Source: Thraustochytrium sp. TN22
Taxonomy: Eukaryota; Sar; Bigyra; Thraustochytrida; Thraustochytriidae
Assembly: GCA_013306675.1 (NCBI GenBank)
Contig: JABLUY010000010.1
Location: 124,001 to 188,000 of the forward strand
Length of the DNA stretch: 64,000 nt
Direction of reading: 5' to 3'
A model generated the notes under the pieces. It saw only the letters and a list, made by a program, of their open reading frames with translations. It was not told where the DNA came from and did not search any database. Shown here one piece after another: positions 31,583-41,601 of this stretch. The translations under genes were made by a program, and so were the position numbers. Positions within the stretch are counted from its first letter, which is position 1; every line of letters starts with the position of its first letter.

Positions 31583-33050
31583 ACGGCGGTGTTCGAGTCG
31601 ACCGAGCCAAGCTCCAGCGCCAGCGAGATTCGCTTAGCTGGGGTCCCTCCGGATGCTTTCTCGAGACTTCCCGCCGGCGCTCGATCGGGACGTGCCTGCC
31701 GGCACTCCCGTCGGTGGCCAGCCGACAAGTTTCTTGACGTGGGTGATGGGCGCTGCCTGAGATCAAGTCCATCTGGTTTTCTTTTTGTTTTTTTGTTTTC
31801 CATTTCTGTTCGGTTGACTGCCCGTGTCCGCGGCCCTGCATGCGAGCGATGCGGCAGCAGCACTCGGCCCAGTCCACTGCACGCCTTCTTTGGCAAGGGT
31901 ACGCCGCGCAACTGCCGCCGCTCGGCCGTCCTGGTCGGCATCTCCAGTCGCTTGGATCTTGTCGGGATCTCTCTCTTCTTGGTTGTGCGAGCGGCTCGGC
32001 TCAGCTGCTCCCTCCCGCTCGGCATTGACCTCGTGCCCACCAGGCCCGTTGGGGCTCGCTCCCCTCGACGCTCCGGCACCGGCGGCACGGCCGGCAAGGC
32101 AGCGCTCAGGCAGCTTGGTCCACCGTTTGTGCTTCAAGGCTCTAGCTTGGTGCCCCACCACCCGAGGCCGTCCCGAGGGTCATAACCACCCGTCCGTCGA
32201 GCCTTGCCCCTGTCGGCGGTGTAAAGGGGGCGGCGGACGCCTGGCCCCGGCGCGCGGTGCCGCGTGGCGCCACGTGGCCGGCGTGGGGCGCGTCGCCTCT
32301 GCGCTACGCGCCTACCGCGCGCGTCGGCGTGGCGCTTTGGGCATTCACAGGCTGCTCGCGACCCCGCCGCCCCCCTACTCCTGCTCCGAGGCCCGGCCTC
32401 CCCGCGTCTCGTCGGTGCTCCAGGAACCACCGCGACTCCCTCCAGCGCGCCTCGCGCCGTCCAGCAGCTGCCGCGTTTCTCGCAGCAGCCTCCAGCAGCC
32501 CGCGCGTGTCCTCCACAACCCGCCCCGGCCGCCCTGCAGCCCTCCTCCTCGCCGCAGCTGGCTGCCCTCTGCCAGTTTCCCGCCGCCGCCAGCAGCGGCG
32601 GTTTGTCCTCGGGCTCGTCCTCCTGCTGGCCGCCGTCCTTCCGCGCCGCCTGCTCGCGCGGGCCGGGCCTGCTCGCGGGCCGCCTTCCGCCTCTCGTCCT
32701 GCGCGCCGTCCTGCGCGTCCCACCGCCGCCCTGCCGGCCGCGCCGGGCTCGCCCGCCGCTCCTGCGCTCGTCCCGCTCTGCTGCCGTGCCGCCGCCTTCT
32801 GCGCGCCCGCGCCTTTTTCCGCCTGGCTCCCGGCCGCGCTGCGCTCGTACGCCGCGCCGCTCTGCGCGCGCGTGGCGGCCGCGGGCCACCCGACGCGCGC
32901 CGCCCTCTCCGAGTCTGTCAAGTTCGCTCCGCGCCTTCCTGCCGGCAGACCCGACCGGCCCCTCGGCGCGCGCGCGGCGGCGGCGGCGGCGGCGGCGCGC
33001 GGCGGCGGCGGCGGGCGGCGGCGCGGCGGCCCGCGCGCGCGCCAGAGAAG

Positions 33051-33086
<36 letters not shown>

Positions 33087-33159
33087 AGCGGCAGCGGCAT
33101 CGGCATCGCGGCGGCGGCGGCTGGCTGCCCGCACGAAGGGCGCGCGCGCGCGCGGCGCG
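31583..33159. other. Long GC-rich stretch without a convincing gene
   Basis: About 1.6 kb from the 113-aa gene to the chosen ATG of the next gene. The first 250 bp look like a 3' UTR, with a T-rich stretch at 31771-31800. From about 32340 the DNA is extremely C-rich, then (CGG)n-rich (32967-33115), so all six frames are long and low-complexity. No frame shows a conserved domain or signal peptide. It probably holds the promoter and 5' leader of the following gene. Confidence 0.45.
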
Positions 33160-33987
33160 ATGGTGGCCACGAGGCGCGGCGGCGGCGGCGGCGGCGGAGC
33201 GGGGAAGGCGGAGACGGCGGCGATGGAGGCGGCGGCCGCGGCGGCCGCAAAGTCGCCGCCGCCGGCGAGGAGGACCAGGGCGAGGGCGAGGAGGGGAAAG
33301 GACGCGGCGGCGACGCCGTCGCCGTCGAGCGAGGCGCGCGGGCGGCGGCGGAGAGACAGGAGCGCCATGGCAGGGCCGGAGATGAAGCTGCCGCCGCACG
33401 GCGTGCTCAAGAAGGCGCCGCGCGGCGTGGAGACGCGGCTGTCGGCGCGGCTCACCGCCAAGCGGCGCAGGGTCGCCTTCACCAGCGTGGAGGTGCACGA
33501 GATGTACGTGTGCGTGGGCGCCTCGTCCGTGCCGAACGACGGCGGCCCGCCCATTGGCATCTCCCCGCGCCTCAAGCGCTCCATCGTGCACAAGGTGGAC
33601 TCGTTCGAGGCGGAGCGCCTCACCGGCGTGCGCTCCGCCGACAGCGTGGGGAGCCCCATGCCGCAGCGCATCTCACAGGAGCGCTACCGCATCGAGGGCC
33701 GCCTTCCGCCAGACCTGCGCCGCCAGATGCTCAAGCACCTGGTGGCGCACGAAGAGGATCTCATCGCGCGCGCCGAGGCTGAGTCCCAAGAGATTCAGCG
33801 CCACCGCGAGCATTCCAACATGAGCGACCCGCTCCACGACGGCTCCTATTGGCCGCCGCACCCGAGCGAGGCTGGCGCCGCTGAGGCGGGCGCCAGCGCC
33901 GCCAGCGTCGCCAGTGGCGCCGCAACCGTTGACCGCGAGCTCGAGGCCCAGCGGGGCAAGTTCTTCGGAGTCGCGGACCTCTTTTAA
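33160..33987 (+). CDS. Stramenopile-type short-motif protein (VxFxxVxV...GPP), function unknown
   Basis: A 275-residue reading from the ATG at 33160. A second good start is the ATG at 33367 (GCGCCATGGC), giving 206 residues, and most N-terminal sequence before it is low-complexity. The core RRRVAFTSVEVHEMYVCVGA followed by DGGPPIGI resembles the 'V.FS.V.VREY....GDNP....GPP..L' motif that I recall from many uncharacterised diatom and oomycete proteins. After it come a basic/acidic helix (RRQMLKHLVAHEEDLIARAE) and an Ala-rich tail ending FFGVADLF. No catalytic motif is visible. It could be a peptide-binding or scaffold module, but no function is claimed. Confidence 0.7.
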   Translation: MVATRRGGGGGGGAGKAETAAMEAAAAAAAKSPPPARRTRARARRGKDAAATPSPSSEARGRRRRDRSAMAGPEMKLPPHGVLKKAPRGVETRLSARLTAKRRRVAFTSVEVHEMYVCVGASSVPNDGGPPIGISPRLKRSIVHKVDSFEAERLTGVRSADSVGSPMPQRISQERYRIEGRLPPDLRRQMLKHLVAHEEDLIARAEAESQEIQRHREHSNMSDPLHDGSYWPPHPSEAGAAEAGASAASVASGAATVDRELEAQRGKFFGVADLF

Positions 33988-34427
33988 AACTTCCTACAGA
34001 TGGAGCGAGTACGCGGCTGCTGGCGCCGGCCGCTCGGTCGCGCCGCCCCGCCGTGACCCGGTGACCGACCTGCTCACCTCGCTCCTTATCGCGTCTGCCT
34101 TGCGCCTCGTGGCTTTGGGGCTCCAGCCTGAAGGTTGCTAAAGGTTGCTTCCTTCCTTTTTTCCCTTCGGGCAGGAGAAGCCAGGGGAGCGCACGGCACG
34201 CGCGACACTGCAGCCCGCGTCGGCTTTGTTCACCCTGCATGCACCGGCCTGCTTGGCGAGGTCCACCGCTCTTGCAGCGTTTGTTGACAGAAATGTAGAT
34301 GCGGCGGGGTTCCAGTCGGCTGGCCGACCGGGCAGCCAGCCAGGCCCCGTCGCGATCTCGGACTCGCACAGCGGAAAACATTACGTAATTTCGATATCAC
34401 CACTTTTTTTTTGTCATGAATTCCATT
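33988..34427. other. Intergenic region between convergent genes
   Basis: About 440 bp of 3' flanks between the stramenopile-motif gene and the U2AF2-like gene, less GC-rich, with a T-run at 34405-34412. No gene seen. Confidence 0.55.
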
Positions 34428-35916
34428 TCATTTCTTTCCAAACCCATCACGGTTCTCCCTGTGCGGGTTGGCAAATTCACAGCGGAGGCGGCGCCCTTCA
34501 AAGGTGCGGTTCTGCATCGCCGTCCGCACACGCTTCGCATCCTCCGTGGTTGCCATCTCCACGCGGACGCGCAGGTCGTCACGAGGCGATGCGGCCGGCA
34601 TGCGCACCGAGACAAGCTGGCCCAGTCCGCGCACCTTGTCGCTGACGTCGGACTCGATCTCGCGCAGCTCCGTCTCGTTGCCGACGTCCTCGGCGGTCAC
34701 CAGGTTGCTAATGAGCAGCACCGGCGACGGCATCTGCGCCTGCTCCTGCGCGCGGATGCTGCGCTCGAGCGTGTCCATGAGCGCGACGCTTGGCGGCGCC
34801 GACCCTGAGGGCGGCGTCGAGCCATCTTCACTCTTGTCCCCTTGGAGGTCCCTGAAGCGCTTGGGCCGCCCGATGCGCAGAGGCAGGCCCGCGCAGTCGA
34901 GCTGCAGCGAGAGCTTCACGAGCGCGGTCGCAACCTCGGCGTTGACCAGGTCCACAAAGGCGTAGAACGAGCGGTCCGTGGAGATCCTGCAGGCAAGCGC
35001 CACCTTGGCGTTGACATCCTCGAGCAGCGGCCGGATCTCTTTGCGTTGGGGCAGCACGATGTTGAAGAAGTCCAGCAGCGCCTCCTCCGTGATGCCCGAC
35101 GGGAAGCCGGCCACGTGCACCTCCTTGCTCGCCTCTTCCAGGCTCAGCGAGTGCGCCGGCCGGAACGCAGGTGGCAGCGCATTTGTCGCGCCTTGCTGAC
35201 CGCTTGGCCGCGCGCTTGCCCGCGCGCCTTGCTGCGCGCCAGTGGGCCCACTTCGCGCCTGTCCCAGCGCGCCCACCACATCCTCGCCCAGGATCCGCCG
35301 CAAGGTCGCTGCATCGTGCGTCGACTTGCGCGACCCGGCGGAGCTCACGGAGCTCACGGAGCTCAGGCTCAGGCTCCGGGAGCGCTTGCTCGGCCTGTTT
35401 GCGCGCCGCGCGCGCCGCCGCCGCGTGCTTGACGAGCTGCGCCTTTTCGATGAGAACGAACGGGGACGACGAGGCGAGCGGTCTGGCGAGCGACCCTTGG
35501 AGCGAACTGGCGAGCGACCCCTGGAGCGATGGGACGACGAGCGATGGGCCGACGACCGCCGCCGCCGCCGTTCCGAGGAGCGATTTGCTGGCAGCGGAGG
35601 CGAAGGCGAGCGGCGTCGATCAAGTGACAGTGAGTGACGACGGCGCTTTGGAGAGTTGCGGTGATTTTTGAGGCGACGTGCATCGTTGTCACGCCAGGCA
35701 CTGCGATGCCGGGGGCTCGGACTGCGGATGCGATTTGGGTTGTGCCTGCGACTGTTCTTTGACTCGCGTCTTTCTCTGCGGCTTTGGCTTGAGCTTCGGC
35801 TTTGGCTTGAGCTGCGGCTCTGGTTTGAGCTGCGGCTTTGGTTCGAGCTGCGGCTTTGGTTTAAGCCGCGGTTTCGACCTGAGCTGCGGCTTCGCCTTGG
35901 ACTCCGACTGCGGTCG

Positions 35917-35951
<35 letters not shown>

Positions 35952-36866
35952 ACGACTTGAGCTGCGAATTGCCCTGCGGCGGCGGTCACGGCCTCGACCT
36001 GAGCTGCGACTGCGACTGCGACTGCGACTTGTACTGCGGCTGCGGTCACGGCCTTGATCTGAGCTGCAACTGCGGCTGCGGCTGCGGCTGCGGCTGCGGC
36101 GGCGGCTGCGGCTTCGACTTGCACTGCGGCGGCGGTCACGGCCTCGACCTGAACTGCGACTGCGACTTGAACTGCGGCCGCGGTTACGGCCTCGATCTGA
36201 ACTGCGGCTGCGACCTGAACTGCGACTGCGCTCGCGGCCTCGATATGATCCGCGACTGCGACTCGAACTGCGACTGCGACTTGATCTGCGACTGCGACTT
36301 GATCTGCGTCTGCGACTTGAGCTGCGACTGCGGCTTCGACTCCGACTTCGGCTGCGGTTCGAATTGCGAAAATGCCTGCTTCCTGAAATGCTCCTGCTGG
36401 AGCGGCTGGGACTCCTGCTCCTGCTGCTCGACACTTTTCGCCGCCTGCTGGATCTCCTCCTGGACCGCCTTGAACTCTTGCTGCGGCTCCGACTCCTGCC
36501 TCTTCTCCGATCCGCCGTTGCACCTGGGCTCGGGCTCCTGCTCCTGCTCCTGCTGCTGCTTCTCCGGCCCAGGGCACCTCTCCCTCCCCTCTCCACGCTG
36601 CGAGTCCGCCTCCGCTTGTCGCGCTCGCTCTTCAGGGCGCGCTTGGTGCGCTTGAGCTTCTTCTCCCGCGCCTCGATTTCCATTTCGCGGTCCGAGCTCG
36701 ACCCGCGCTCGCGCTCGCGCTCGCGCTCGCGCTCCCGCCCGCGCTCGCCGGCCCCGCCGCCGCGCCTCTCTCCGCGCCGCTGCGCGAGGCCTCTCCCGCG
36801 CTCGCTGTGGCCGTCCTTGTGGCCGTCCTCGCTGCCCTGCACGCGCCGCGCGCCGCCGCGCTGCAT
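34428..36866 (-). CDS. U2AF2: U2AF large-subunit-like splicing factor with giant RS domain and no RRM2
   Basis: 812 residues from the ATG at 36866-36864; the frame is open to 37142 and the start is uncertain. About 500 residues are RS/RD/RE repeats. RRM1 follows with KEVHVAGFPSGITEEALLDF, matching U2AF65 (VGNIPFGITEEA..DFFN), and ends LPLRIGRPKRF like U2AF65's LKIRRPHDY. Only about 45 residues later comes the C-terminal UHM: PVLLISNLVTAEDV, EIESDVSDKV..LG.LVSVRMP and an RTF motif in the position of the UHM R-x-F. The second RRM, which in U2AF65 lies between these and helps bind the polypyrimidine tract, is absent. The role is recognition of 3' splice sites with U2AF35 and SF1. It is divergent from the glycosyltransferase gene. 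Confidence 0.78.
35690..36365 (-). repeat. Degenerate GCGACT/GCGGCT hexamer array encoding the RS domain
   Basis: On the plus strand the region is a run of CTGCGACTGCGG-type hexamers. On the coding strand it gives SR/RS dipeptides with occasional G, N, Q and D. It is an example of RS-domain growth by slippage. Confidence 0.8.
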
Positions 36867-37396
36867 CCTCGCCGGCGCGCGCGCGGGCGGCCGCAGCGCG
36901 CGCGGGCCGCCGCGGGCCGCGCCGCGCCGCCGCCGCGCAGCCGGCCTGCCGCCGCGCGCCCGCGGCGCCCGCGCGCCCGCGCAGCGCCCCGGAGCGGCGC
37001 CCGCGGCGCCCGCGGCGCCCGCGACGTCCGCGACGGTCCGCGACGGTAGGAAAAGGCGAAAGCGCGCGTCCGCCGGAGCGGGGGCGCGGCGGGGCGAAAG
37101 CGTGCGCGGGGCGCTTTCAAAAAAAATTTTCATCGCTGGCACCTCGAGCGCGCCGCGCTGAGCCGAGCAGAGCCGAGCCGAGCCGCGCGGCGCGCGGGCG
37201 CGCGCGCGGCTGTGTCAGACGCGCGCGGCGAGCCGGCGCGGCGGCTGTGTCGCGCGGCCGGCGGCGGCCCGCGGCGCCGGCGGCGGGCAGAGCCGGAGCG
37301 GACTCGCGCGGCCGGGGCGCGCCCGCTGCAAAGGGTCGTTGCGGGGGAGCGGGTACGAGCGCGAGCGCGGCGCGCAGGAGCGCAGCGGCCGGCGGG
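36867..37396. other. Divergent promoter region of U2AF2-like and glycosyltransferase genes
   Basis: About 530 bp of extremely GC-rich DNA with GCCGAGC and GCGCGC repeats and a short A-run near 37117. Both flanking frames remain open into it, so either gene could start further upstream than chosen. Confidence 0.5.
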
Positions 37397-40300
37397 ATGG
37401 ACGGCGAAAGGCTGGGCAGGATCCTGGAGGCCGCGAGCGAGGCAGTGCGCGAGAGGACGTACAGGGTCGGGCTGAATGTGTACCTGAGGTGCTTCACGGG
37501 CGGAGACCTGCACGCAGCCGTGGTGGAGGGCGGGCTCGTGAGCGGCACGGCAGAGGCGGACATCGCGTGCGCGCTGCTGCTGCGGAGGAAGTGGGTGCAG
37601 CAGGTGGAGGGCGGCGACGCGGCGCCCTTCGAGGAGCGAAGGCTGTACAGGTTCGTGGACGACCTGGGCGGCGCCGGCGCCGGCGACGCGAGCGGCGGAG
37701 AAGGGAGCAGCGCCGGCCACGCGGCGCTGCCCGTGCCGGTGGCGGTGGAAAGCGACGAGGAGAGCGACTTCGAGGATGAGGAGACCAGGCGCGCGGCGAA
37801 GCGGTCGCAGGAGCGGCGCGCCAGCGCGCAGCGCGGCGTGGAGCTCTTCCTGAGCGGGCTGCAGACGCCGAGCGGGTCGGTGCCGCTGAGCCACGCGGAC
37901 AGCCAGCCCGCGCGCGGGCTGGCGGCGCCCTCGCACAAGCGCAGCGCGACGCTGCCGGTGGGCGGCACGCAGTCGGAGCCGCAGCTCATGGACGGCCACG
38001 GGGCCGCGGTGGTGTTCTGGACGCCGCAGGAGGACCACGCCCTGGTGGACGCTGTGTCGCGCTACGGCGAGGAGTGGGGCTTCGTCGCGCACGCCGTGCA
38101 GTCCAAGACGGAGCACCAGTGCGAGCTGCGGTGGATCGAGAAGCTGCGCGACGCCAAGGTGACGCAGTCGCGGCGCCCGCGCGGCTTCCGCTCGCGCAAG
38201 AATGGCCGCGAGAAGCGCGCCTCGGACGAGATGCAGCAGGAGGCGCAGCGCGAGACGCTCACTGAGGAGTACTTGGCTCGCAAGGAAGAGCTGCAGCAGG
38301 AGCGCGCGGCGGCTCGTCTTGCGCTCGTGGACGGCACGGCGCGACGCCGGGCGCAGTCCTCGGACGTGCTCGGCAGCGAGGACGGGCCGGCCCGCGGCTC
38401 GCTCTGGACCGATGAGGGTCTGTTCAGCCACGCGGGCCATGGCACCGCGGGCCGAACAAAGCAGGCGTTCCGCACGCAGTCGCAGCTCATTTCGGAGAAT
38501 CCGGTGGAGCCCCAGAAGCGCGAGGCCAGGTCAGGCGCGGGGTCGGGCGCGGGCGCTTCTGTCGCTTCCGGCGACGCTGCCAACGCTGTTGCCACCGCCA
38601 CCGCCGCCGCCACAGCCACAGCCATCGCCACCGCCGCCGGCGCGAGCAAGGAGCACTTTACGCTTCCGCTCATCGTCATGACCCTCTCGAACCCGCCCGA
38701 GTCAACACGCGGCCTGCGTGAGACGCACTACGCGGTCAAGGTGTATGTGGGGGACACCTCGCGGCACGCGTCCACGAGCGCGGTGGTGCGCCCGATCGGC
38801 CAGGACATCGCATGGGGCGAAGTGCTTGTGCTGGAGGACGTGAACGCGGATACTTTGCTTGACGTGCGCATCATGGTTCGGCACCGGCTCATCGGCAGCG
38901 AGGAGCTCGGCAGGACCGAAATCACGGTGGGCGAGCTTGTGCGGCGGCCCACGCGCAGCCTGGTGCTCAGCAACAACTCGTCCGGCCGCGTCGTGACGGA
39001 CTCGGCCGAGAACAACGTCAGCCTGCTCAAGGTGGGCGTGGACAAGTCCGCGGTGCCCCGATCCTTGCCCATGCCGGTGAACGCCTCGTACACCGGGTAC
39101 GCCAAGCACCTCATGATCATCACGCGTGGCACGCGCGGCGACGTGCAGCCGTTTCTGGCGCTCGCGCGCGAGCTGGCCAACCGCTACAACTGGATGATCA
39201 CCATCTGCTCCGAGTTCCGCTACAAGGACTACATCAAGAAGAACGCGCAGGGGCTCAAGCAGGGCTGCATCCGCTTTCGCATCGCCGGCGGCGACACGCA
39301 GAAGCGCGTTGACTCGCGCATCTCCAAGTGGGCCATCAACTTGCAGTCCGGCGCCATGCAGCACATCATGCTGGCGTTCTCCGAGCGCGAGTTCTTCGAC
39401 TCGGAGCCGCCGCTTTACTTCTGGGCCAAGACCATGAGGCCCGACTACCTCATGTTCGGCTTCACGCTCGCGTCCATCGCCATGATCATCAGCGAGTCGC
39501 TCAAGATCCCGCTCATCGGCTTCATCTTGCAGCCCACCTGCATCCCGTCTTCACAGTACCCGCCCGTCGTGCCGCTGGACGAGCAGTCGTACCAGCGCCT
39601 CACCGAGAAGACGCGGCGCAAGGACCGCAGGCACTCGGAGCTCAACAGCATCAAGGTGCTCATGGAGAACAACCCGCTCACCGGCCACCTGAACAGCATG
39701 CGCGCCAAGCGCGGCCTGCGGCCCGTGCGCCGCTTCACCGGCAAGGCCAGCCTGCTGCAGGCCATCCAGAGCAGCACGTGGACCGACCTCCAGGCGCAGA
39801 ACGTGCCGCTCATCGTGCCCATCAATTCCTTTGCCTTTGGTGGCAAGCCGGACGACTGGGGCCCGCGCACGCAGCTCACCAACTACATCTTCCTGCGCGG
39901 CGACACCGTGCCGCCGCTCGACGCCATGCACGTCGCCTTCATCAATCGGGCCAAGGCCTTGGACCGCAAGATCATCGTGCTGGCCTTCTCTTCCATGCCG
40001 GTCGAGCGCCTCGACATTTTGCGCCTTGCCATCAAGATCATCACCAACTGCGAGAAAGAGGTCTGCATTTTTGCGCTCATCGGCGACCACGTCGCGGACC
40101 CGGGCTCCGACCCGGAGGTCGAGACTGCCGCGGCCGACTGCATGGCCCAAGGCCGCCTGCTCGTCGACAAGGGCGCGCCTTTTGGCCGTCTCTTCGAGCA
40201 CATGGACGCCATCGTCTCGCACGGCGGCCTAGGCACCACGGGCGAGGCCATGATGGCCGGCGTCCCCGTCATCATCACCGGCGTTCTCCTGTACGTTTCC

Positions 40301-40809
40301 CTTTGCCGCCTTGCCTTCGCAATTTGCCGCTCACACCCACAAACGCTCACTGACTTTGCTTGCTGCCTACGCGACACAGGATGGACCAGCGTTTCTGGGG
40401 CTCGCGCTGCCACCACCTCGGCGTCGGCCCCTTTCCCGTGCACATCTCCAAGTTCAAGACGCAGTGCGTCAGCATCATCGACAAGGCCCTCGCCGACGAC
40501 AGCGAATGGATCATCAACGCCAAGCGCGTCGCCATGGACCTCAACGGGTCCATGTCCGACGACGACCCGGCGGGCGTCATCGTCAACGCCGAGGCCGTCG
40601 CCCACAATGCCCAGACCGCGCCCATCTTCAACTACGAGCACATGCCCCGCCAGAATCTCGCCGACGACGCCACCACCTTCGACGTGGACTCCCCCGAGAA
40701 GCGCCACCACTTCCCGCGCCCCGGCTCCGGCAGTCGCCTCCGCGTTTTTCGCGGCCGCCACTCGCGCAACTCAAGCGACGACTCCAAGCTCCACGCCGTG
40801 GCCCAGTAG
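37397..40809 (+). CDS. DEP-Myb-C2-family GT28 glycosyltransferase (sterol glucosyltransferase-like)
   Basis: Two exons, 37397-40290 and 40380-40809, giving 1,107 residues. The ATG at 37397 (GGCGGGATGG) starts a DEP-like domain (about 10-85, ending RRLYRFVDD). A Myb/SANT-like helix set follows at about 205-252 (WTPQEDHALVDAVSRYGEEW, then W.EKLR). A C2-like beta domain lies at about 423-523. The glycosyltransferase starts at about 566 with ITRGTRGDVQPFLALARELA, the N-terminal signature of sterol 3-beta-glucosyltransferases (UGT80/Atg26 type). It has the UDP-sugar signature split across the intron: HGGLGTTGEAMMAGVPVIIT, then DQRFWGSRCHHLGVGP after splicing. The intron is GTACGT...ACACAG, 89 bp, phase 2. 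DEP and C2 domains suggest membrane recruitment; the Myb-like block is unexpected. Sterol as acceptor is inferred from the family. Confidence 0.83.
40291..40379 (+). other. Intron in the GT28 gene (89 bp)
   Basis: GTACGTTT donor, CGACACAG acceptor, phase 2, C/T-rich body. Reading through loses the conserved DQ..WG..C..LG.GP segment, whereas splicing restores it. Confidence 0.85.
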
Positions 40810-41601
40810 AGGACCGCAGACGTGGGCGGGATCACTTGCCATTGCTAGCTAGCTAGACACACACACCTCTTTCGCCACATTTGCCGCTGGCTAGGAGCGA
40901 AGCGACCACGAGCGTGACTCGACGAGCGCGACTCGGCATTGCTCTCCTGAAGACCGTGTGGCCGTGCCGTCTCCCTCTCCACCAAGCTAATTTATCCTTT
41001 CCGCACCGTCCGAGTCGTCGCAGCCTCAGGCTGCCAGGGCCAGGGCCACACCAAAAGCTCCAGCGGAAACGTCCCGAGATTGCTCGCGCCCACGTCAGGC
41101 CAGGCCAGGCCAGGCCAGGCCAGGCCACGCTCGTCATCCTCGAACCCGAGCCCCTGCAGGCCAATTCCAGCACCTCGCGCTTGACGTCCTCTCCTCCATC
41201 CGAGTCCGAGTCATCGCCTCCGTGGCGGTCTCCAACGACGTTGTTGTCCTCGTCGCCGTGCTCGCACATCCGCGAAGAACACCTCCGGCGAAACGACAGA
41301 ACGGGGTACACGGACAACGTTGCGGCGGCCGTCTCAATAGAGGACGGCAAGCCAGAGGCGCCCGAAAGCTGGAAAGCCCGGTCGGCGAAATTACTGCACA
41401 GACCAAGACTCGCAAGGAGACCCCCCGCGCGCGGCCGCTGGCGGCAGCGCGCGTAGAAAGGTTGAGCACCCAAAACGCGATCAAAGCGGCGCCGGCGAGG
41501 CGCGCGGCGCGGCGGCGGGCGCGCGAGGCGGCGGGCGCGGCGCGAGCGCGGCCGGCGGGCTGCGGAGCGCGGGCCGCGGCGGAGAGGCGCGGCGGGGCGG
41601 G
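40810..41601. other. Intergenic region between the GT28 gene and COX10
   Basis: About 790 bp with a GCTAGCTAGCTAG stretch at 40840-40855, an (AGGCC)n tract at 41096-41127 and no convincing gene. The overlapping open frames have no domain. Confidence 0.5.
41096..41127. repeat. (CAGGC)n pentanucleotide repeat
   Basis: Six tandem CAGGC units about 475 bp upstream of the COX10 start. Confidence 0.9.

Noticed and set aside
32257-33159. Long open frames on both strands upstream of the stramenopile-motif gene, including an in-frame 300-residue N-terminal extension
   Set aside because: Composition is P/R/A/S/G-rich in every frame, as expected when C- and CGG-rich DNA lacks stop codons. No domain or good start context was seen.
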